A stretch of DNA of 64,000 nucleotides from Calidihabitans tengchongensis (GTDB lineage Bacteria > Sysuimicrobiota > Sysuimicrobiia > Sysuimicrobiales > Kaftiobacteriaceae), in contig JAVKIE010000002.1 of NCBI GenBank assembly GCA_031459615.1, forward strand, positions 1 through 64,000, in the 5' to 3' direction. Made by a program: the position numbers and the translations under genes. The notes under the pieces are model-generated. The model made no database searches. It was not told the DNA's origin and worked only from the letters and a program-made list of their open reading frames with translations. Positions 1 to 10,055 of this stretch are shown one piece after another. Every line of letters starts with the position of its first letter. Within the stretch, counting starts at the first letter, position 1.

Positions 1-206
1 GGAAGGTGATCCTGGAGAGGTCTGACGGCGCGTCCTTCGTCCCCGAGGTCGTCCGCGCCTTCCCGCGCTGGGTGGAGGCGGTGACGGTGCAGCGGCCGAC
101 CCTGGAGGACGTGTTTCTCAAGCTTACCGGGCATGCCATCCGGGACGAGGAAGCGTCTCCCGTGGACCGGATGCGCCTGCACGCCCGGGTCTGGAGGCGG
201 TCGTGA
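1..206 (+). CDS. ABC transporter ATP-binding protein, C-terminal end only
   Basis: Only the last 67 or so codons are inside the window; the Walker motifs lie upstream of base 1. The visible tail contains the stretch VQRPTLEDVFLKLTG, typical of the C-terminus of DrrA/CcmA-type ATPases that power ABC-2 exporters. The stop codon overlaps the start of the next gene as ATGA (203-206), which is an ABC-2 permease, so the two form one exporter operon. The substrate is unknown (drug, lipid or polymer export are all common for this family). The family assignment rests on a short C-terminal motif plus context. Confidence 0.75.
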   Translation, partial: KVILERSDGASFVPEVVRAFPRWVEAVTVQRPTLEDVFLKLTGHAIRDEEASPVDRMRLHARVWRRS

Positions 207-1033
207 TGGAAGCTCGCAGGGACTCGGATGGGCCCGAGATCGGCACCTGGCGCCACGAGGTGCGGGCGGTGTTCGCGGTGTGGCTGCGCGAGGTGATCCG
301 TTTCACCGCCGAGCGGGTCCGCCTGGTGGGCGCGCTGGGGCAGCCCCTGATCTACCTGGTGGTCATGGGCACGGGTGTGGGGGCGACCTTCCGCGCCGCG
401 GCCGCGCCGGCGGGGTTTGACTACCGCACCTTCATCTTCCCGGGGGTGCTGGGGATGACGGTTCTGTTCACAGCGCTGTTCTCCGCCGTGTCGGTGATCT
501 GGGATCGGGAGTTCGGCTTTCTCAAGGAGATCCTGGTGGCCCCGGTGTCCCGGGCCAGCATCGTCCTGGGCAAGGCCCTGGGAGGCGCCACGGTGGCGTG
601 GGTCCAGGGGACGCTGCTGCTGGCGCTGACGCCGCTGGTGGGCATCCAGGTCGCCCCGGGCCAGCTGGTGCGCCTGTGGGTCGTCATGTTTGTGATGGCG
701 TTCGCGCTGACCAGCCTGGGACTGGCCATTGCGGCGCGGATGTCCAGCATGGAGGGCTTCCAGGTGGTCATGAACTTCCTGGTGGTGCCCATGTGGTTGC
801 TGTCGGGAGCCTTCTTCCCCCTACGGGGGGTCCCCGGGTGGATGGCGACCCTGATGCGGGTGAATCCCCTCACCTACGGAGTGGACGCCCTGCGGGGCGT
901 GCTGTACGAGGGGTCGGCTCTGGCGGCGGCCCTCGTGGCCCACCCGTACGCGGCCGACCTGACGGTGGTGGCCGGCGTGGCCGCGGTCACCTGCGTGGCG
1001 GCCCTGGCGGCGTTTCGACCGGCGGAAGCCTAG
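203..1033 (+). CDS. ABC-2 type transporter permease
   Basis: A 276-residue integral membrane protein with about six hydrophobic segments, the usual length for ABC-2 permeases of the DrrB type. The C-terminal part contains NPLTYGVDALRG, a hallmark of the family, and the central region carries the SVIWDREFGFLKEILVAPVSR motif region linking TM2 and TM3. It starts on the ATG that overlaps the stop of the upstream ATPase gene, so the two proteins are almost certainly translationally coupled and form one exporter. A GC-rich hairpin follows the gene. The exported substrate cannot be read from the sequence. Confidence 0.88.
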   Translation: MMEARRDSDGPEIGTWRHEVRAVFAVWLREVIRFTAERVRLVGALGQPLIYLVVMGTGVGATFRAAAAPAGFDYRTFIFPGVLGMTVLFTALFSAVSVIWDREFGFLKEILVAPVSRASIVLGKALGGATVAWVQGTLLLALTPLVGIQVAPGQLVRLWVVMFVMAFALTSLGLAIAARMSSMEGFQVVMNFLVVPMWLLSGAFFPLRGVPGWMATLMRVNPLTYGVDALRGVLYEGSALAAALVAHPYAADLTVVAGVAAVTCVAALAAFRPAEA

Positions 1034-1055
1034 CGTCCACGGGGACGGGGAGGAA

Positions 1056-1071
1056 CCGCCGGCTCCGGCGG
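1056..1071. terminator. Hairpin after ABC-2 permease gene
   Basis: CCGCCG and CGGCGG flank a GCTC loop, giving a 6-bp all-GC stem 22 bases after the permease stop. It is followed by ACAATCATT rather than a clean T-run, so it is only a possible terminator. It would separate the exporter operon from the selenoprotein gene. Confidence 0.4.
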
Positions 1072-1110
1072 ACAATCATTCGCATCGATCGCCCCGGGGA
1101 GGAGGACGCG

Positions 1111-1356
1111 ATGGCCGACAGGCTTTACGTGCTGATCGAATACTGCGCCGAGTGAGGGTATCAGGGACACGCCGCCCGTGTGGCGGAGGAGATCCTCACA
1201 GACCACTGGGAACACATCAGCCGGCTGGAGATCGTGCCCTTCACCGACGGCCGGTTCGTGGTGAAGGTGAACGGCCGGGAAGTCTTCAGCAAGCGCGAGG
1301 CCGGACGCTTTCCCGCCAAGGGCGAGGCCACCAAGCTGGTGGCCCAGGTCCGCTAG
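1111..1356 (+). CDS. SelW/Rdx-family selenoprotein (in-frame UGA as Sec15)
   Basis: Reading 1111-1356 as one frame with the TGA at 1153-1155 as selenocysteine gives an 81-residue protein of the Rdx (SelW/SelT-like) thioredoxin-fold family. The redox motif is C12-A-E-U15 inside YCAEUGY, exactly where SelW has CxxU. Downstream are the other family marks: a helix starting GHAARVAEEI and the segment FVVKVNGREVFSKREAGRFP, matching the family pattern of G-x-F-x-V followed by an SK-x-x-GRFP ending. The stop is TAG at 1354. The start ATG has a strong Shine-Dalgarno (GGAGGAGG, near 1099-1106). The frame downstream of the UGA is fully open and family-like, so this is not a random stop. Role: probably a cytosolic thiol/selenol redox protein; the exact partner is unknown. 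Confidence 0.9.
1167..1186 (+). promoter_or_regulatory. Candidate bacterial SECIS hairpin for the SelW-like gene
   Basis: Just after the UGA (1153-1155) two mutually exclusive small stems are possible. One is ACACG/CGTGT (1167-1171 with 1177-1181, loop CCGCC) starting 11 bases after the UGA. The other is CCGCC/GGCGG (1172-1176 with 1182-1186, loop CGTGT). Bacterial SECIS elements sit within the coding region shortly downstream of the UGA and carry a small apical loop with a G, which both forms satisfy. Which one SelB would bind cannot be decided by eye. Confidence 0.5.
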
Positions 1357-1563
1357 CGGCGCGCGGGACGTCGGGCGCGCTCTCCGGGGGACGCGGGGGA
1401 ACACGGGACCCGGGAGGCCGCGACTCCCTCGTCCTCCGATCGTCGGGGCCGGGGCGCATACGCGCGCAGTCTCGCCGGCGGCTGACGGGCCAGCCGACGA
1501 CCTGCGGGAGGTCGGCCTGAAGCCGCGGTGGCTGCCCGGCCCGACCGGTAGAACTCGCACACG

Positions 1564-1917
1564 ATGCGCGCCCCTCAGGCCGTCCCCGCCCGCAAGAGTC
1601 GGCCGCTTCTCCTCCGCGCCGCCACGGGGGTGTGGATGGCGGCCGTCCTGGTGGCCTCCCTGCTGCCCCCCTCCCTGGGCGGCCGGGGCGGCGCCGTCTG
1701 GCATGTGGTCGGGTACGGCGTTCTGGCGGCGCTGCTGGCGACCTGGCAGCCGGTAGGGCGGGCGGCGGCGTTCGCCTGGGGGTACGGGCTGCTGCTGGAG
1801 CTCCTGCAGGGCGTGACGCCTTCCCGGTCGGCGGAGGTTGGGGACCTGGTCGTGAACGCGGCCGCGGTGGGCGTGGCGCTGCTCGTCCGCGCCGCGCTCA
1901 GGAGTGCCCGGCGATGA
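1564..1917 (+). CDS. VanZ-like family membrane protein
   Basis: A 117-residue protein with three or four hydrophobic segments and the VanZ-like pattern: HVVGYGVLAALL in the first half, then ELLQGVTPSRSAEVGDLVVN, which matches the conserved E-x-x-Q, R-x-x-x-x-x-D-x-x-x-N core. VanZ relatives are small membrane proteins, one of which gives low-level teicoplanin resistance; the biochemical role is not known. The stop overlaps the ATG of the next gene (ATGA at 1914-1917), so the two are co-translated. Confidence 0.75.
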   Translation: MRAPQAVPARKSRPLLLRAATGVWMAAVLVASLLPPSLGGRGGAVWHVVGYGVLAALLATWQPVGRAAAFAWGYGLLLELLQGVTPSRSAEVGDLVVNAAAVGVALLVRAALRSARR

Positions 1918-2390
1918 ACGGCGCTCCCTGGTGGCGGGGATCCCGCGGCGAATGGTGGGTGGTCGCCCAGGGAGTCCTGCTGGTATCCCTGGCGGCGGCC
2001 CCGCCGCTGGGGCCGCGTCTGGTGCCCCGGGCCCCCTGGGCGGCGGCGGCCGCCTTCCTGCTGGCGGCGGGCGGGGTCGTCTTTCTGGTCGCCGGGGCGC
2101 GCGCCCTGGGCCGATCGCTGTCCCCGTTGCCGGTGCCGCGCCCGGGAGCGCGGCTGGTGCGCCACGGCATCTACCGGAAGGTGCGCCATCCCATCTACAC
2201 GGGAGTGATCCTGCTGGCCGGCGGGTGGGCGGTGTATCGGGGCAGCGCGCTCCACCTGACCCTCGCCCTGGCGGTGGCGGCTTTCTTCGGGGCGAAGGCG
2301 TCCCGGGAGGAACGCTGGCTGGCCCGGCACTACGCGGAGTACGACGACTACCGGCGCGCCACGCGGCGCTTTTTGCCCTGGTTGTGCTGA
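1914..2390 (+). CDS. Isoprenylcysteine carboxyl methyltransferase-like membrane protein
   Basis: A 158-residue protein with several membrane segments and the motif RHGIYRKVRHPIYTG, the SAM-binding signature of the ICMT/PEMT-like membrane methyltransferases, followed by the characteristic ending REERWLARHYAEYDDYRRATRRFLP. I chose the ATG at 1914 because it overlaps the VanZ-like stop codon and begins just before the first hydrophobic segment. The methyl acceptor is unknown; bacterial members are found near lipid, quinone and envelope genes. A second family member lies at 59127-59864. Confidence 0.78.
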   Translation: MNGAPWWRGSRGEWWVVAQGVLLVSLAAAPPLGPRLVPRAPWAAAAAFLLAAGGVVFLVAGARALGRSLSPLPVPRPGARLVRHGIYRKVRHPIYTGVILLAGGWAVYRGSALHLTLALAVAAFFGAKASREERWLARHYAEYDDYRRATRRFLPWLC

Positions 2391-2452
2391 GCGAGCGGTG
2401 GGACGTGCCGGTGGGGGCCGCTCCCTGCGCGCGGCCGCCCCGGGAGGGATCC

Positions 2453-3298
2453 TCAGCGGGCCGGCTGGACGTGCTCGCGGAGGCGGCGGACGGTGGTGGG
2501 CAGGACCATCCGCAGGCGGTGGTCGGGGAACCGGCCGGCGATGCGCTCGACCAGCGCGTCGTCGTCCAGCCCCTCCGCGACACCCTCCCGCACGACCCGT
2601 TCCACCTCGTCGTGGTAGCGGGCCTGGGCGTCCAGCAGTTCGGCCCCGCCCGGCGCGCCATGGCCCGGGATGAACACGTCGGCGTCCAGGGCCGCCAGCG
2701 CGCGCAGCCCCTGGCGGAGGCCGGGCAGGGAGGCGTGCTCGTAGTTGACGTGGTAGCCGGCAAAGACCAGGTCCCCGCAGATGGCCACGCGCTCGTCGGG
2801 CAGGAACAGGAACGTGTCGCCCGGGGTGTGTCCCCATCCGGGGTGCCACAGTTCCACCTCCAGGCCTCCCAGGTGCACCACCAGCCCCTCGTCGTAGACC
2901 ACCTGGGGCAGAACCGGCGAGGCGTCGGCGAACAGGGGTGCGAGGGTGGGGTCCGCGCGGCGACTGCTGAGCAGCGCCGGGTGCTCCTCGGCCATGCGCT
3001 CCCGACAGGCCCGGTGGGCGAGGACGGCCGCGCCGGGAAAGGCCGCCGCGCCCCAGGTGTGGTCGGTGTGGTGGTGGGTGAAGGCCACGAACCGCACCGG
3101 CGCCGCGGTGCGCTCCCGTACCGCCTCGGCGATCTGCCGGCCCAGCGCCGGGGAGATCAGGGGGTCCACCACCAGCACGGCGTCCGCGCCGATGAGGGCG
3201 ACGGCGTTGGCGCCGTAGGCGGTGGCCATCCCGTCTCCTCCGGCGGTGTACACCACCACCGACGGGCGTACCTCGGTCTCCTGCAGGTCAATGGCCAC
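2453..3298 (-). CDS. MBL-fold metallo-hydrolase
   Basis: A 281-residue metallo-beta-lactamase-fold protein. The zinc motif HHHTDH lies at residues 75-80; further ligands are in HPGWGHTPGDT (near 157) and CGDLVF (near 175). Family members hydrolyse thioesters, lactones, beta-lactams or other esters; the HTPGD pattern resembles the glyoxalase-II/quinoprotein-relay SoxH-like group more than RNases, but the substrate is open. The start is GTG at 3298; no Shine-Dalgarno is evident before it. It converges on the ICMT-like gene and diverges from the secreted repeat protein. Confidence 0.85.
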   Translation of the reverse strand: MAIDLQETEVRPSVVVYTAGGDGMATAYGANAVALIGADAVLVVDPLISPALGRQIAEAVRERTAAPVRFVAFTHHHTDHTWGAAAFPGAAVLAHRACRERMAEEHPALLSSRRADPTLAPLFADASPVLPQVVYDEGLVVHLGGLEVELWHPGWGHTPGDTFLFLPDERVAICGDLVFAGYHVNYEHASLPGLRQGLRALAALDADVFIPGHGAPGGAELLDAQARYHDEVERVVREGVAEGLDDDALVERIAGRFPDHRLRMVLPTTVRRLREHVQPAR

Positions 3299-3359
3299 AT
3301 AGGGGTATTCGGGTCGCCCCCCGACCGTCCCTGTGCCCCCCGCCCGGGTCGCTCACACA

Positions 3360-3400
3360 GATGTAAGGGCGCCCTCACGTACCTGTAAGCGCACGCCGCC
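3360..3400. promoter_or_regulatory. 22-bp imperfect direct repeat in a divergent promoter region
   Basis: On the minus strand two units that begin CTTACA and contain GTGAG lie 22 bases apart (plus-strand TGTAAG at 3362-3367 and 3384-3389). Direct repeats spaced by about two helical turns are typical of OmpR/PhoB-class response-regulator sites. The repeat sits between the divergent MBL hydrolase and secreted-protein genes. No regulator gene is nearby, so the role is inferred. Confidence 0.3.
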
Positions 3401-3463
3401 TGCGGCCGTGGAAGAATCGCCCGTGGAGGGCAGGCAGCCCATCCTGCCGTGGAGGTGACGGAG

Positions 3464-4159
3464 ATGAGGTGGACGTGGATCGGCCTGCGGCTGCTGGTGG
3501 TTCTGGTGGCGGTGGCCGGGACCTTGACCCCGGCGGCCCAGGCGACGGCCCAACCCCGGGTCACCGTGGAGGAGTCGGTGGCCACCGATCCCCAGGGGAA
3601 CCGGGTGGTGACCGAGCGGACCTTTGTGGACGGGGCGCTGGTGAAGGTCGAGGTCAAGGTCTTCAGCCCGCAGGGTGTGCTCCTGAGCAAGACCGAGGAG
3701 GTGTTCCAGAACGGCCAGGTGGTCAGCCGGGAGGTGGTCACCGTTTCCAACGGGGTGACCACGAAGGTGGAACAGGAATTCGAAAACGGTGTCCTGGTGG
3801 GGGAGGAGCGCGAAGTCCTCAACGCCCGGGGGGAGACGATCCACAAGGTCGAGACCGGGTTCGACGCCGCCGGCCAGGTGGTCGAGATGGAGGAACGCCT
3901 CCTGGTGGTCCAGGACGGCCAGCGGGTGGAGATCCGGCGGGAGTGGCGCCTGCGCAACGGCGTGCTGGTCCTGGTGGAGGAACAGCGGCGGGTTCTGTCG
4001 GACTCCGGCGGCCGCGGGCCGGGCGGAGCGGGCTCCGGCGACCGGGATGACGAGGACGACGATCATGACGACGACGATGACGACGACCACGACGACGATC
4101 ACGACGCCGATGACGACCATGACGACGACCGCAGCGGCAGCAACTCGGGCAGCCACTGA
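3464..4159 (+). CDS. Secreted repeat protein with Asp/His-rich tail
   Basis: A 231-residue protein of unknown function. Residues 1-30 form a signal peptide (Arg-containing start, long hydrophobic run, cleavage probably after AQATAQ). Residues about 50-180 consist of roughly five degenerate 20-residue units with the pattern E-x-x-F-x-x-G-x-L-V-x-x-E-x-x-V (for instance at 51-69, 78-96, 104-120, 130-150, 159-179). Residues 193-223 are almost entirely Asp with spaced His, a likely divalent-cation-binding tail. I start at ATG 3464, not the upstream GTG at 3449, because GGAGGTGA (3451-3458) is correctly placed for 3464. The same repeat unit occurs at the end of the LysM/M23 protein at 7774-8712. 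Confidence 0.8.
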   Translation: MRWTWIGLRLLVVLVAVAGTLTPAAQATAQPRVTVEESVATDPQGNRVVTERTFVDGALVKVEVKVFSPQGVLLSKTEEVFQNGQVVSREVVTVSNGVTTKVEQEFENGVLVGEEREVLNARGETIHKVETGFDAAGQVVEMEERLLVVQDGQRVEIRREWRLRNGVLVLVEEQRRVLSDSGGRGPGGAGSGDRDDEDDDHDDDDDDDHDDDHDADDDHDDDRSGSNSGSH

Positions 4160-4319
4160 CGGCTGCCGATCGGACGGGCGTACCCGCGGCGCGGGACCAC
4201 CCGCGCCGCGGCCCTTTCGGCGGGGGCAGGCCGACTAGGATCCCCCGCGGCGGGGCAGACTACTGTCGGCAGCCGGCCTGTCCCGGACTCTGCCGCCGGC
4301 TGCCTGGGAGGGGATCCCG

Positions 4320-5030
4320 ATGGAGAACCTTCGCCGCGTCGGCGGGGAGGCCGGGGTGCTGGCGGGAATCGCCACGGCCCTGCTGTTTGTGGGCCTGGTA
4401 TGGTTCTTCCCCCAGGCCGGGCTGCCTCTGGCCGACCAGACCAACCCCCACAAGTACATCGCCTTCATCACCAAGCACCAGGTCCTGTTCTGGCTGGTGA
4501 ATGTCCTGGGAGGCCTGCTGGCCGCCCTGATGAGCGCCGTCCTGTTCCTGGCGCTGGGGGACCGGTTCGGGGACGAGGCGCCGGCCAGCGCCCGGATCGG
4601 CCCCCTGTTCGGCATCGGAGGCGCCGTGGGATTCGGCGCGGCCGCCCTGATCCGTCAGGTGGGCTACAGCGCCGCGGCCGCCATCTACCGCGGCAACCAG
4701 GCGGGAGCGGCGAACATGTTCCGGTCCCTGCAGGGCGTGGAGATGTCCATGTTCGCGCTGGGCCAAGTGGCCGTGGGGTTGGGCGCCATCGTGCTGGGGG
4801 TGGTGATGCTGCGCACCAAGAACTACGCCGGCGTGGGCTACCTCAGCGCCGTGGCCGGCACCACCATGTTCCTGGGCGGGTTCATCCCCCACGTGGTGCT
4901 GTTCGTGTCCAGTTTCGCCCTGATGACGGTGTGGTTCGTCTGGAGCGCGCTCGTCATGCGCGCCGAGGCGGGGCCTGCCTTCGTCCGGTGGGGTGCCCGG
5001 TCCCGCGCGCCCGAACGGAAGGCGGCGTGA
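4320..5030 (+). CDS. DUF4386-like multi-pass membrane protein, function unknown
   Basis: A 236-residue protein with about six hydrophobic segments. The N-terminal 30 residues run straight into the first membrane segment (GVLAGIATALLFVGLVWFF). Its length and layout (short Arg-containing head, TM pairs separated by a loop with a conserved-looking Gly/Ala-rich FGIGGAVGFG segment) recall the DUF4386 group, but I cannot confirm this by eye. No catalytic motif is visible. It stands alone on the plus strand and converges on the PBP gene. Function unknown. Confidence 0.7.
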   Translation: MENLRRVGGEAGVLAGIATALLFVGLVWFFPQAGLPLADQTNPHKYIAFITKHQVLFWLVNVLGGLLAALMSAVLFLALGDRFGDEAPASARIGPLFGIGGAVGFGAAALIRQVGYSAAAAIYRGNQAGAANMFRSLQGVEMSMFALGQVAVGLGAIVLGVVMLRTKNYAGVGYLSAVAGTTMFLGGFIPHVVLFVSSFALMTVWFVWSALVMRAEAGPAFVRWGARSRAPERKAA

Positions 5031-5073
5031 CTGAGAGGGAAAGGGAGGAAGGAAGAGGGAAGAGGGGTGGACG

Positions 5074-5095
5074 GGGGGCCGGGGAGCCGGCCCCC
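5074..5095. terminator. Strong GC hairpin between convergent genes
   Basis: GGGGGCCGG (5074-5082) and CCGGCCCCC (5087-5095) form a perfect 9-bp stem with a GGAG loop. It lies between the stop codons of two convergent genes (5030 and 5109), the expected place for a shared terminator. There is no T-run on either strand, so intrinsic termination is uncertain. Confidence 0.5.
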
Positions 5096-5108
5096 AGTCG
5101 TCTGTGCG

Positions 5109-7604
<2,496 letters not shown>

Positions 7605-7773
7605 CGGACGCTGGGTGGTAGTTCGCCGGTCGCCCGCGGCCGCCTGCCGCGGGGGGCCCGGCCGTACCGGGGCCTGCGCCTCCGCAGCGGATGTGCCCCC
7701 TCTTCTGACCCTCGTAGACCGGCGGGTGTGGGGTCGGCCGGGCGCGGGCATGGGAGTGGGTGGAGGCGGACGG

Positions 7774-8712
7774 ATGAGGTCGTACCGCGCGGGCCTCGCG
7801 GTGGCGGCGTCGGCGCTGGTGATCCTGCTGGCCCCGGCGGGCCTTCGCGCCCAGCCCGCTTCCCCGCCTGCGGTCTACCTGATCACCGTGGTCGTGCGTC
7901 CCGGGGACACCCTGTGGAGCATCGCCCGCCGGTACGGGGTCACGGTGGAGGCCATCGTCCGCGCCAACGGCCTGTCCGACCCCCACCGGATCTATGTCGG
8001 CCAGCGGCTGGCCATCCCGGTCCCGGCGCGCCTCCCGCCCGACCGCGGGACCGCGCCGGCGGACTTTGTGTGGCCGCTACGCGGGGAGGTCCTGTCGGGC
8101 TTCGGCGCGCGGGGCGGCGCCCGCCACGACGGGGTCGACATCGCGGGAGAGCACGGCGCGCCCGTGGTGGCGGCGCGGGCCGGGCGCGTGGCCCACGCGG
8201 GGTGGTACTACGCCTACGGGCTCACCGTGATCGTCGACCACGGGGATGGTCTGCAGACCCTGTACGGCCACCTGTCGTCGCTGCTGGTGCGGGCGGGAGA
8301 CGCGGTGCGCGCGGGGCAGCCCATCGCCCGGGTGGGGTGCACGGGCCGGTGCAGCGGGTCCCACCTGCACTTTGAGATCCGGGTCCGGGGGCGGGCGGTG
8401 GACCCGTCGCCCTACCTGGCAGGTCGGCCTCCGGTTCCGGGACCCGCTGCGACGTCCGCCAGCAACCGGTCCGGCCCGGCGGGGGGCCGATCGGAGGGGC
8501 CGACGACCGTCGAGTCGGTCGTCGTGGAAGGCGACACCGTCGTCCGCACCGTGGACACCTTCCGCGGGGGCCGGCTGGTGGCGCGACGGGAAGAGGTGGT
8601 CACGGCGTGGGGCGGGTTGCGTCGGCGGGTGGTGCGGGAGTACCGGGTGGAGGGCGGCGTGCCCGTCCTGGTCAGCGAGCGAGTAGCGGTGGAAGAGGAA
8701 CAGCGGGACTAG
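7774..8712 (+). CDS. Secreted LysM and M23 (lysostaphin-type) peptidase
   Basis: A 312-residue exported cell-wall enzyme. Residues 1-26 are a signal peptide; a LysM peptidoglycan-binding domain spans about 38-83 (VVRPGDTLWSIARRYGV...). An M23 zinc endopeptidase domain spans about 100-215, with the metal ligands H118 and D122 (RHDGVD) and H199 (HLHFE), and the catalytic-region YGHLS at 164-168. The last 70 residues contain two units of the same G-x-L-V repeat found in the secreted protein at 3464-4159. The ATG at 7774 has GGAGG seven bases upstream; an alternative ATG at 7750 lacks one. Divergent from the PBP gene, so the pair probably acts in wall growth. Confidence 0.9.
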   Translation: MRSYRAGLAVAASALVILLAPAGLRAQPASPPAVYLITVVVRPGDTLWSIARRYGVTVEAIVRANGLSDPHRIYVGQRLAIPVPARLPPDRGTAPADFVWPLRGEVLSGFGARGGARHDGVDIAGEHGAPVVAARAGRVAHAGWYYAYGLTVIVDHGDGLQTLYGHLSSLLVRAGDAVRAGQPIARVGCTGRCSGSHLHFEIRVRGRAVDPSPYLAGRPPVPGPAATSASNRSGPAGGRSEGPTTVESVVVEGDTVVRTVDTFRGGRLVARREEVVTAWGGLRRRVVREYRVEGGVPVLVSERVAVEEEQRD

Positions 8713-8771
8713 GCGCCGGCCAGCAGGCCCGTTCCTCCGGCATCGCCCCTCGCCGCCGCAGACGCGACATC

Positions 8772-8789
8772 GGGGTCTGACCCCAATTT
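8772..8789. repeat. REP-like palindrome GGGGTCTGACCCC plus AATTT
   Basis: A near-perfect 13-base palindrome (8772-8784) followed by AATTT in the gap between the M23 and HtrA genes. The same core with the AATTT side reversed occurs at 46135-46147 and degenerate forms occur at 45982 and 46003, so this is a dispersed repeat family rather than a local operator. Confidence 0.6.
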
Positions 8790-8932
8790 CCCGATGGTAT
8801 AGCCGGGTCGGATCACGGGGGGAGGGCCGGCGCGGGCCGACTGCCACCGGGGACCCTCCCTGTGGCGTCGGGCGCAATGCCACGGAATAGCGCGACGACG
8901 CCCCGCGTTGAGACGGGTGTGGAGGTGACAGG

Positions 8933-9952
8933 GTGCGGATCGTACCGTTAGCTTTCACCGACGACGCGCACCAGCCGTCCCCCGGCCGCCAGGTGGACGA
9001 CGGGGAAGCCCTGGATGCCTACTCCCGCGCCGTGGTGGCCGCGGTGGAGCTCGTCGGTCCGGCGGTGGTCAGCGTGGGGATGGCCCGCCGGGCTCCGGAT
9101 CCCTGGCGCCGGCGCGGCCTGCCGGAGATGCGCGGCGCCGGCAGCGGCGTCCTCATCGCCCCCGACGGCTACATCCTGACCAACAGCCACGTGGTGCGGG
9201 GAGCCGACCGGATCGAGGTCCGCCTGCCCGACGGACAGGAGATGATCGCCGAGCTGGTCGGCGATGACCCCCACACCGACCTGGCCGTGGTGCGCGTCCC
9301 GGGCACGGGACTGCCCTGCGCGGAGCTGGGAGACTCGTCCGCGCTGCGGGTCGGCCAGCTGGTGATCGCCATCGGCAACCCGCTGGGGTTCCAGGCGACG
9401 GTCACCACCGGGGTCGTGAGCGCCCTGGGGCGCACCCTGCGGGCCCAGACCGGCCGGCTCATCGAGAACGTCATCCAGACCGACGCGGCTCTCAACCCCG
9501 GCAGCTCCGGCGGGCCCCTCGTGGACTTCCGGGGACGGGTGGTGGGCATCAACACCGCCATCATCCTGGGATCCCAGGGCATCTGCTTCGCCATCCCCAG
9601 CAACACCGCCCGCTGGGTGGCCGGCCAGCTGATTCGCGACGGTCGCGTGCGGCGCAGCTACCTGGGCGTGGCCGGGCAGGCGGTCCGCCTGCCGCCGGGC
9701 GCTGGCGGGCCCGCGCCGGCGGCGGCCGTACGCGTGGTGGAGGTCCAGCCGGGGACCGCGGCCGAGGCGGCCGGCCTGCGGCCGGGCGACGTGATCCTGC
9801 GGGCGGGGCAGACGCCTACCGCCTCCCCGGACGATCTTCAGCGGATCCTGGGCCGCCACCCCGTGGGCCAGTCCCTGGAGCTGGAGATCCTGCGGGATGG
9901 CAGGCGCCTGTCGGTGGTGGCGGTGCCCACCGAGCTGCCCGACGACCTGTAA
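8933..9952 (+). CDS. HtrA/DegP-type serine protease with one PDZ domain
   Basis: A 339-residue trypsin-fold protease. The catalytic triad is visible: H86 in TNSHVV, D116 in HTDLAVV and S192 in NPGSSGGPL. A single PDZ domain occupies about residues 238-335 (VVEVQPGTAAEAAGLRPGDVILRAGQ). Unlike most HtrA proteins there is no signal peptide or N-terminal membrane anchor, so as written it is cytosolic. The GTG start at 8933 has GGAGGTGA (8921-8928) at good spacing, which argues against a missed upstream signal sequence. Role inferred: protein quality control. Confidence 0.9.
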   Translation: MRIVPLAFTDDAHQPSPGRQVDDGEALDAYSRAVVAAVELVGPAVVSVGMARRAPDPWRRRGLPEMRGAGSGVLIAPDGYILTNSHVVRGADRIEVRLPDGQEMIAELVGDDPHTDLAVVRVPGTGLPCAELGDSSALRVGQLVIAIGNPLGFQATVTTGVVSALGRTLRAQTGRLIENVIQTDAALNPGSSGGPLVDFRGRVVGINTAIILGSQGICFAIPSNTARWVAGQLIRDGRVRRSYLGVAGQAVRLPPGAGGPAPAAAVRVVEVQPGTAAEAAGLRPGDVILRAGQTPTASPDDLQRILGRHPVGQSLELEILRDGRRLSVVAVPTELPDDL

Positions 9953-9976
9953 GGAGGCGCCCGGGCCGGTGGCGGG

Positions 9977-9992
9977 CCTCCGGGCCCGGAGG
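9977..9992. terminator. Perfect 16-base palindrome between convergent genes
   Basis: CCTCCGGGCCCGGAGG is a perfect palindrome lying 25 bases after the htrA-like stop and 64 bases from the ptsI stop on the other strand. It is symmetrical, so it could act for both transcripts, but there is no T-run. A protein-binding site is the alternative. Confidence 0.4.
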
Positions 9993-10055
9993 AAAGGCCT
10001 GCGCGGCGGCCCCGTACCCGTTGTCACGCCACGCCGCGGGGCTCACCTCCGGGAC

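Noticed and set aside
1153..1155. Treating the UGA in the SelW-like gene as a nonsense mutation of a pseudogene
   Set aside because: The frame beyond is intact and family-like to a proper stop, and the UGA falls precisely on the Sec position; decay would not choose that codon.
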